NCBI GenBank assembly: GCA_046294815.1
Contig: JBKBOJ010000044.1
Location: 1 to 27,122, forward strand
Direction of reading: 5' to 3'
Length of the DNA: 27,122 nucleotides
From: Pelomonas sp046294815
GTDB lineage: Bacteria > Pseudomonadota > Gammaproteobacteria > Burkholderiales > Burkholderiaceae_C
Below the pieces are notes generated by a model. It did not search any database and had not been told where the DNA came from. It saw only the letters and a program-made list of their open reading frames with translations. Of this stretch, positions 18,404 to 24,473 are shown piece after piece. The translations under genes were made by a program, and so were the position numbers. How positions within the stretch are numbered: position 1 is the first letter of the stretch; every line of letters starts with the position of its first letter.

Positions 18404-18593
18404 TGCGGGCTGCTGGCCGTCCTCCCGTTGTTTGAGGTGCAGCACCCGCCCACAAAAATTGCGAGACCGCCCGGCCGACGTCAAATTGGCGGAGCGAAGG
18501 CCGTTCTTCGCAGGAATCGGCCCGTGGAAACTGCGATCTACTGCGCACTGCAGGAAACACCGACGATCCGGCACCTGACCCCGCGAGGAATGC
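18404..18593. promoter_or_regulatory. 190-bp leader before the sugar-modification genes
   Basis: This gap separates the secretion operon from the epimerase gene. It is locally AT-richer (acaaaaattgcg, about 18450-18462) than its surroundings, as expected for a promoter, but I cannot assign -35/-10 boxes with confidence. A GAGGAA (18585-18590) lies 3 bp before the epimerase ATG, a rather short spacing. No ORF is seen. Confidence 0.35.
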
Positions 18594-19511
18594 ATGAGCC
18601 AAGACACCTCCACCGCCGCCACATCCCAGAAGGTTTTGTTGATAGGGGGCTGCGGCTACATCGGCAGCTACCTGTACCCGCGGTTGGAGCGGGCGGGTTT
18701 CGCCGTCACGGTGGTTGATCAGCTCAAGCGCGGCAACCCGCTTGGGCTCACGGTCATTCAGGATGATTACGCGAACCTGGACGACGATTTCCTTCGGGCG
18801 TTCGACGCGGTGCTGTGGTTCGGCGGGCATTCCAGCGTGGGGCAGTCCATGGCCGACCCTGACGGGGCTGTGGCGAACAACTGCCTGAACCTGTTCTCCT
18901 TCGCCAAGCGACTGCCGGCCCACACCAAGTTCATCTACGCGTCCAGCGGGAGCCTGTACTCGTCAAAGGCGACGCCGGTGATGGCAGCCTCTGAGAGTTC
19001 GCTGGCCAGCATCCCGTCGCAGAACGCCTACGACATCTCGAAGTTCGCGTTCGACTATCTGGCCAAGAGCTTCCTCGGCAATTTCTATGCGCTGCGCATG
19101 GGCACCTTGGCGGGGTACAGCCCCAACTTGCGCCCGGAGCTGGTTTTCAACGCGATGAACATCGCGGCCGTGACCACCGGCCGTGTGCACCTGAAGAACA
19201 GCGACTCATACCGCACCATCCTGTTCCTCAGCGACTTGTGGGCCTTGGTGCGCAAGCTGCTGATCACGCAGCAGCAGCCGGGGGTCTACAACGCGGGCAG
19301 CCTGTCCTTCAAGATGGGCGAGCTGGCGCACGGCATCGCGAGCACCTGGAACGCTCAGGTGATGTACGAGGGCGATTCGGACACCTACTCCTTCCTGCTC
19401 GACACCACGCGCATGAAGGCCATCTGCGGCAACGACCTGGCGAGCCCTGATCTCTCGCAGCGCTGCCGCGAGTTCATCGAGCAATACGAAACCTCGAGGA
19501 GCACACGTTGA
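18594..19511 (+). CDS. NAD-dependent epimerase/dehydratase (extended SDR)
   Basis: The 305-residue extended short-chain dehydrogenase/reductase has the nucleotide-binding signature GGCGYIG at 18-24. The catalytic set is Y146-x3-K150 (NAYDISKFAF) and the Ser region around 117-120 (YASSGSLY). Such proteins modify nucleotide-activated sugars (epimerisation, dehydration or 4-keto reduction). Its product feeds glycosyltransferases; the partner methyltransferase next door suggests a deoxysugar or branched sugar. The stop overlaps the TTG start of the methyltransferase (TTGA). The specific sugar cannot be told, and no sugar nucleotidyltransferase is seen in the window, so the precursor must come from elsewhere. 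Confidence 0.88.
   Translation: MSQDTSTAATSQKVLLIGGCGYIGSYLYPRLERAGFAVTVVDQLKRGNPLGLTVIQDDYANLDDDFLRAFDAVLWFGGHSSVGQSMADPDGAVANNCLNLFSFAKRLPAHTKFIYASSGSLYSSKATPVMAASESSLASIPSQNAYDISKFAFDYLAKSFLGNFYALRMGTLAGYSPNLRPELVFNAMNIAAVTTGRVHLKNSDSYRTILFLSDLWALVRKLLITQQQPGVYNAGSLSFKMGELAHGIASTWNAQVMYEGDSDTYSFLLDTTRMKAICGNDLASPDLSQRCREFIEQYETSRSTR
19496..19501 (+). promoter_or_regulatory. ribosome binding site deciding a TTG start
   Basis: GAGGAG lies 6 bp before the TTG at 19508, inside the end of the epimerase gene. This strong site supports the non-ATG start of the methyltransferase. Confidence 0.75.
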
Positions 19512-20746
19512 GCAACCACCTATTGAAGAACTGCCTGTGCTGCGGTTCCGGGGATCTTCGCCTCGTGCTGGACCTCGGCGTGCAGCCGCCCGCCAACAGC
19601 TACACCCGCACGGCCACCGAGAAGGTGGAGGAGTACCCGCTGGGCCTGAACGTGTGCGGTCAGTGCTGGCATGCGCAGCTCACCTTCTGCGTTGACCGGC
19701 AGGAGATCTTTGATCGGTATGCCTATGTGAGCGGCACCTCGGGAACACTCAACCGCTTCTTCAAGTGGTTTGCCGCATCGCTGGCCTCCCGACTGCCTGC
19801 CGGCGCCCGTGTGCTGGAATTGGCTGCGAACGACGGCAGTCTCATCAAGGAGATGCAGTCGGCCGGCATCGATTGCGTCGGTGTGGACCCGGCGCGCAAC
19901 ATCGTCGAGCAGGCGCAGGCGCAAGGCCTGCCCATCGTGTGTGGCTACTGGCCGGCGGCTGCCGAGCAGGTGAGCGGACAGTTTGACGCGATCGTCTGCA
20001 TGAACGTCGTGGCGCACGTCGACGACCCAAAAGCCTTCATCGCGGCCTGCAGGAGCAAGCTCAAGCCCGGCGGCGTGCTGCTCATCCAGCCCTCCCAGGC
20101 GCGCATGTTCGGCAACCATGAGTTCGATACCTGCTACCACGAGCACATCTCGTTCTTCAACACGCGCTCCATGGGCGTGCTGGCGGAGTCGGTGGGCTTG
20201 AAGCTGGTGGACACCGCGCTGGTGAAGATCCATGGCGACAGCCCCATCTACATGCTCTGCCACCCCGATGCGCCCGCGAGTGCCAGCCTGCTTGGCGCTT
20301 TCCGTGATGGCGACTTTGCGATCGCGGAAGACCTGGCGACTTATGAGGCCCAGATCCAGCTCTATGACTGGCGCACCTATGACACCTTCCGCAGCCACGC
20401 CAAGGCGGTGGTGGACAACCTTGGCCAGGAAGTGGCTCGCCGGCGTGAGCAAGGCTTCGACGTGGTCTTCGTCGGTGCAGCAGCCAAGGCGATGACGGTG
20501 GTCAATGCCGGCAACATCAGGCCTGACCGTTTCCTCGACGAAAGCCCGCTGAAGATCGGCCTGCATGCGCCCGGCATCGGCACACGCATCGAGGGGCTGG
20601 ATGCCTGTCGGCAGCTGACCCGGCCGGCCTTCTTCGTGATCACGGCCTGGAACTTTCGCCATGAGCTCGCAGCCAAGCTGCGTGCGGTCGGCGTGCCGCA
20701 AGGCTCGGTCTTCTACTCCTACTTCCCCAAGCCGGAAGTGCTCTGA
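19508..20746 (+). CDS. sugar C-methyltransferase (TylC3/TcaB9-like), SAM-dependent
   Basis: The 412-residue three-part enzyme has an N-terminal zinc-binding domain with Cys pairs (C9/C12 and C50/C53). A Rossmann SAM-binding domain follows (VLELAANDGSL, 102-112). The C-terminal domain is typical of nucleotide-sugar C-methyltransferases. The block Y210-H-E-H213 (CYHEHISFF) matches the catalytic Tyr-Glu-His region described for TcaB9. Family members add a methyl group to C-3 of a dTDP-4-keto-deoxysugar, giving a branched sugar. Translation starts at TTG, coupled to the epimerase by a 4-bp overlap and a strong GAGGAG. Related proteins can instead methylate other small substrates, so the sugar assignment rests partly on the neighbours. 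Confidence 0.85.
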   Translation: MSNHLLKNCLCCGSGDLRLVLDLGVQPPANSYTRTATEKVEEYPLGLNVCGQCWHAQLTFCVDRQEIFDRYAYVSGTSGTLNRFFKWFAASLASRLPAGARVLELAANDGSLIKEMQSAGIDCVGVDPARNIVEQAQAQGLPIVCGYWPAAAEQVSGQFDAIVCMNVVAHVDDPKAFIAACRSKLKPGGVLLIQPSQARMFGNHEFDTCYHEHISFFNTRSMGVLAESVGLKLVDTALVKIHGDSPIYMLCHPDAPASASLLGAFRDGDFAIAEDLATYEAQIQLYDWRTYDTFRSHAKAVVDNLGQEVARRREQGFDVVFVGAAAKAMTVVNAGNIRPDRFLDESPLKIGLHAPGIGTRIEGLDACRQLTRPAFFVITAWNFRHELAAKLRAVGVPQGSVFYSYFPKPEVL

Positions 20747-20768
20747 GGCGCGCTGCTGTCCAGTCATC

Positions 20769-21584
20769 ATGCGCACGGTCATCTGCCACTTCTTCAACGA
20801 GGCCTATCTGCTGCCCTGGTGGTTGAAGCACCACCTGGCGCTGTTCGACCATGGTGTGATGATCGACCATGGGTCCACCGACGGCTCGGCGGACATCATT
20901 CGCGAACTGGCTCCGCATTGGCGCCTGGTGCGCAGCCGGCTGACCCACTTCGACGCCTACCTCACGGATTTCGAGGTCATGGGCTACGAACAGGAACTGC
21001 CGGGCTGGAAGATGGCGGTCAACGTGACTGAATTCGTCATGCCGACGGTTCCGCTGGAGACGGTCGAGCGGGAACTGGTGCGCCTGGGGCGGGTGGGGTG
21101 CGCGGCGTCGGGCATGATCGTGGTGGACCACCAGACCGAGGTGGCACCCACCCCCCGACTGTCGCTGCCGGCGCAGAAGCACTGGGGCGTGGACGACAAC
21201 GCCGAGCTGCAGCCGCAGTTGCGCCTGGCCCGGGGGCTGTCTCCGGAGCCGATGCGCAATCGCTTCTTCCACCGCGGCGAGGTGGGCATGTACCACCCAG
21301 GTCGGCACAAGTCCTTCCACCCCGACAGCACTTTCCGGTTGCTGGATCTGATGGTCTTCCACTTCGGCTATGCACCTTGGAACGAGGAGGTCGTGCGACG
21401 CAAGACGCAGATCGCGGCCAAACTCAAACCCGAGGACGTGCAGCGTGGATGGGGCGCCCAGCATCTTAAGAAGGCTGAAGCACTGCAGCGCGACTACGAG
21501 CTGATCCGCACTGGCGCCACCGATTTGATGGCTCATCCGTACGCCAGCCGAGCCATCGCCTACGCAAGCTCGCTCTACACCTGA
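20769..21584 (+). CDS. glycosyltransferase family 2-like protein
   Basis: The 271-residue protein begins ICHFFNEAYLLPWWLKHHLALFDHGVMIDHGSTDGS. This resembles the GT2-related Glyco_tranf_2_4/GT92-like group, in which NE..LL.wv.hh is followed by a GSTD loop (D33-D38). Where relatives usually have a DxDEF metal-binding motif, this one has NVTEF (85-89), so it may use an altered metal or acceptor site, or be inactive. The start at 20769 is chosen because the family N-terminus begins there; the longer frame overlaps the methyltransferase. It follows the methyltransferase by 22 bp and is probably the last gene of that operon, convergent with the next. Confidence 0.78.
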   Translation: MRTVICHFFNEAYLLPWWLKHHLALFDHGVMIDHGSTDGSADIIRELAPHWRLVRSRLTHFDAYLTDFEVMGYEQELPGWKMAVNVTEFVMPTVPLETVERELVRLGRVGCAASGMIVVDHQTEVAPTPRLSLPAQKHWGVDDNAELQPQLRLARGLSPEPMRNRFFHRGEVGMYHPGRHKSFHPDSTFRLLDLMVFHFGYAPWNEEVVRRKTQIAAKLKPEDVQRGWGAQHLKKAEALQRDYELIRTGATDLMAHPYASRAIAYASSLYT

Positions 21585-21606
21585 TCCGAACGCCGCCCGG
21601 CGGTGC

Positions 21607-21622
21607 TGCCGCAGGCGCGGCA
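21607..21622. terminator. weak hairpin between convergent glycosyltransferase genes
   Basis: A 6-bp inverted repeat, tgccgc / gcggca with loop aggc, lies in the 57-bp gap between two stops. There is no T-run, so intrinsic termination is uncertain. Confidence 0.3.
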
Positions 21623-21641
21623 CGTCAGCTCACGCGCGGTC

Positions 21642-22640
21642 TCAAGCGGGCGTCTGTGCTGCCGGGGCTGGTGCGGCCTGTGCGGCCTGCGCTGCCGCCA
21701 AGGCCTGCACGCGCTGGACCATCTGCTGCAGCAGCGCCGTCTCGGTGGCCAGGCCGTAATCGACCTGGAGTCGCTCGATGCCGGGCGCCAGCAGCGCGGG
21801 CGCGTCGGGGCGCAGGGCGATGCCTGTCGCCACGCGGAACTGCGCCACGAAGGCGCGCATGTCCCCCACCGGGACCGGCAGGAAGTTCGGTGCAGCCCAG
21901 TATTCCTGCCCCCCCCAGCCCGGATAGCCCACCACGACATTGCCACTGATCGCGGCTTCCAGCGGTGGTACCGGGCAGCCCTCGAAATCGCTGAACGCCA
22001 AGAACACGCGCGACGACTGCAGCTCCGCTGCCACCTGTGCTTCGGTCATGTTGTGGATGGGCTGGAAGGTCCAGTCCGGAAAGGCACGCGCCAGCCAGGG
22101 CACGAGGTTGCTCGAATGCAGCGGCAGCTTGCGCGGCATGAAGGTGCACTTCTTGGCCCGGGGGGGCGAATCGGGCAGGGCGGGGGCACCGAAGCGCGTC
22201 GTGTCGATGGAGTACTTGACCCGCACGATCTTGTGCGCGAACTCCGGGAACACGCTGCCCAGGAAGGAGGATGTGTCTTCCGAGATCGACAGGATGGCCG
22301 TGGCATTGCGGTAGCAGTTCCAGACCTCCTGCAGCGGCGCGGTGGGCAGCACGAGGTAGCCGTTCTGCACGTACATGCAGTAGCGCATCCCGATCGAGGC
22401 GAGCTGCGTGCCGAAGATCGTCATGATTTCGGGCACCATCAGCATGTCGGTTGTCCGGAGCTCGTCGAAATAGACGATCGAGGCGGTGTTCTCGAACCAG
22501 TCGCAGCGGAAGGGCCGCTGGAAGTGCATCACGTGGGCATCCACGCCGAGCGAGCGCAGCAGCTCGGCATGCTTGTAGATCACCTTCACACCCCCGGTGG
22601 GCGTGTTCGAGTCGGGGCTCACGAACAGATAACGTGTCAT
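21642..22640 (-). CDS. GT-B-fold glycosyltransferase (GT4-like)
   Basis: The 332-residue glycosyltransferase starts YLFVSPDSNTPTGGVKVIYKHAELL, the glycine-rich N-terminal loop of GT-B enzymes. Its C-terminal half carries an EX7E motif, E220 and E228 in FEGCPVPPLEAA, the donor-binding signature of retaining GT4-like enzymes. The last 28 residues are Ala/Gln/Pro-rich and probably disordered. It lies 15 bp downstream of the GT2 gene on the same strand, so the two are one transcription unit, possibly read through from the giant repeat-protein gene. Acceptor and donor are unknown. Confidence 0.85.
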   Translation of the reverse strand: MTRYLFVSPDSNTPTGGVKVIYKHAELLRSLGVDAHVMHFQRPFRCDWFENTASIVYFDELRTTDMLMVPEIMTIFGTQLASIGMRYCMYVQNGYLVLPTAPLQEVWNCYRNATAILSISEDTSSFLGSVFPEFAHKIVRVKYSIDTTRFGAPALPDSPPRAKKCTFMPRKLPLHSSNLVPWLARAFPDWTFQPIHNMTEAQVAAELQSSRVFLAFSDFEGCPVPPLEAAISGNVVVGYPGWGGQEYWAAPNFLPVPVGDMRAFVAQFRVATGIALRPDAPALLAPGIERLQVDYGLATETALLQQMVQRVQALAAAQAAQAAPAPAAQTPA

Positions 22641-22655
22641 GGCGCGCGAGGATGT

Positions 22656-23591
22656 TCAGCGGTGCTCGTCGAGCAGGCGCTGGTAATGAGCCAGGAATGC
22701 TGGCGTCGTAGCGGCCAGCCTGCCGGCTTGTGCATCTGCCAGCAGTCGGGCCTGGAAGCCGTGCAGTTCGGGCAGGGTGTGCTTGCTGGCCTGATAGAGG
22801 CCCAGCAGCTTGGGCAAGACCTCGTGGCACTGCGCGAGTGTGGCGCGGCCGGCGCACAGCTCCTGCCGGAACACCAGTTCCCACTCCACCGCGCCGAACA
22901 CGTTGGCCCGCGCCGATACCTGCCCCTGGTGGACGCGGAAGCTCCCCAGGTACTCGCCGCTGCCATGCACCAACCCACGCTCCGCGATCGCCAGATACAT
23001 CACCACATCCCACAGGAACGCTGTGTCGAAGCGGCCATAGCGGCTGAAGCCGAAGTGGTCGATGCGGTCGCGGTCGATCATCGTGAAGCTGGGCTCGCCG
23101 ATGAAGTTCAGAAACTTCGCCATGTTGTCCAGCAGCAGTGCGCGGTCCATCACGGCCCGGCGGTCTTCGGTCAGTACACCGTAGCGGGCCGTGGTGGTGC
23201 CGTGTTCATCGATGAGTTCGCGTTGATGCCAGCTCAATGCGCAGTCCGGCACGCTGCGCAACAGGTCTAGCAGAACGGCCGTTGAGCGCGGTGCGATCAG
23301 ATCGTCGTCGTACATGAAGCGCACGTAGCGACCGCGTGCGCGATGCCACAGCAGCAAATGATTGAGACGGGCACTGCCCGCCGTGACCTGGTGGCTGGGG
23401 ATGTAGATGATGCGAGGGTCGGCCGCCGCCTCGACGATGCGGCGGATCTGGTCGTCATGCGAGTCGTCCCCGACCAGGATCTCAAGATGCTCATGCGTTT
23501 GCGCCTGGACCGCCTGCAACGCCAGCTGGAAATGGCGGTGCTTGAAGGCCGGGATGAGGACCGAGACAAGCGGCTGTGCGGACGTGGACAT
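22656..23591 (-). CDS. family 2 glycosyltransferase
   Basis: The 311-residue GT-A enzyme of family 2 starts PLVSVLIPAFKHRHFQLALQ. The donor-binding motifs are DDS at 42-44 (VGDDSHDD) and the metal-binding DxD in YDDDL (95-97). The C-terminal half is helical, with Trp- and His-containing segments typical of the acceptor lobe. The start at 23591 (MSTSAQPLVSVLIPAF) is preferred because homology begins at once; an ATG at 23615 would add 8 residues. Neither has a strong ribosome site. It is the first gene downstream of the giant repeat-protein gene on the same strand, 177 bp away. Confidence 0.9.
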   Translation of the reverse strand: MSTSAQPLVSVLIPAFKHRHFQLALQAVQAQTHEHLEILVGDDSHDDQIRRIVEAAADPRIIYIPSHQVTAGSARLNHLLLWHRARGRYVRFMYDDDLIAPRSTAVLLDLLRSVPDCALSWHQRELIDEHGTTTARYGVLTEDRRAVMDRALLLDNMAKFLNFIGEPSFTMIDRDRIDHFGFSRYGRFDTAFLWDVVMYLAIAERGLVHGSGEYLGSFRVHQGQVSARANVFGAVEWELVFRQELCAGRATLAQCHEVLPKLLGLYQASKHTLPELHGFQARLLADAQAGRLAATTPAFLAHYQRLLDEHR

Positions 23592-23662
23592 GACGAGCCC
23601 AGGATGGCGATGCATCGATTGGAGCGCAACTCCACGCTGCTTGTGAGGTGAATAGCGCGACC

Positions 23663-23674
23663 AAGGCCGGCCTT
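23663..23674. repeat. 12-bp perfect palindrome
   Basis: aaggccggcctt reads the same on both strands. It lies 72 bp upstream of the GT2 start. It could be an operator or part of a hairpin; nothing else supports a role. Confidence 0.3.
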
Positions 23675-23709
23675 TCCAGCGCTCCGTCGCGACGCGGCCA
23701 GAAACGACC

Positions 23710-23742
23710 AGGCCCGGCCGTCCCCAGGGGCGAACCGGGCCT
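23710..23742 (-). terminator. hairpin downstream of the giant repeat-protein gene
   Basis: An 8-bp inverted repeat, aggcccgg (23710-23717) and ccgggcct (23735-23742), encloses a 17-base loop that itself contains cccc/gggg. A second small inverted repeat, tcccc/gggga (23749-23760), lies between it and the stop codon. On the minus strand this is 27 bp past the stop, the right place for a terminator or attenuator. The following TCGTTTCT is only a weak T-tract, so readthrough into the glycosyltransferase genes is possible. Confidence 0.5.
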
Positions 23743-23768
23743 TCAGCGTCCCCGAGGGGAGCGAGCCG

Positions 23769-24473
23769 TCAGATCAGGGGCACCTGTCGCAAGGTGTCGT
23801 CATCGTCCAGCGACTTGATGCGGTGCGCCAACAGCTCAGGTGTCATGCTCGTGGGCGCGGTGGCCGGCGCGGGTGCGGTAGCCCCCCCGAGCAGCGGCGT
23901 CTCGGGCTGAGCGAGCACGTCGTCGAGTTTCACGTTGCTGGTCGGGTTGCCGGACTTGTCCTTCGCGAACCACACGTCGGCCAGCTGATGCACGACGCCA
24001 TCGGATGTGGTGAAGCTGGAGATCAGCCCGACCACATTGCCGTTGTTGTCTTCCTGCGTCTTGGCCGCGTCGAGGCCCAACTCGACGATGCCGAGTTCGG
24101 TCAGCGTCTTGAGCTCACCCACGTCGGTCTTGCCGTCGTGGTTGGCATCCACCCAGACGCGGAGCTGGTTGAACTGCGCATCGGCGGCATTGACCTTGTG
24201 GTCATGGTTGGTGTCCAGGCTTGCGAGCGCCTGGAAGCCGTCCGTCGCCCGCTGGCCATTGCCCATCACGAAACCCGAGCCGAACAGCTCTGACCCGCTG
24301 TTCACCTTGCCGTCATCATTGCGGTCCAGGGCCAGCAGGCCATCGCCGCCCCCCACCCAGCCCCACTTCTGGGCTTTGCCGGTACCGTTCAGGTCGAACG
24401 TCACCCCGCTGGAGGCGTGCAGCGTCTCAATGCCGTTGCCGTTGAGGTCCAGCACCAGCGGCGTGGAGAGCCA
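23769..24473 (-). other. C-terminal Ca-binding/secretion domain of the giant protein
   Basis: This non-repetitive domain of about 235 codons has up to four acidic Asn/Gly loops. Approximate positions are 24440-24460 (DLNGNG), 24290-24330 (DRNDDG), 24175-24218 (DTNHDH) and 24112-24151 (DANHDG). In the third, a His takes the usual Gly place. A Pro/Ala/Thr-rich linker (about 23825-23900) separates it from the terminal acidic tail. Confidence 0.8.
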
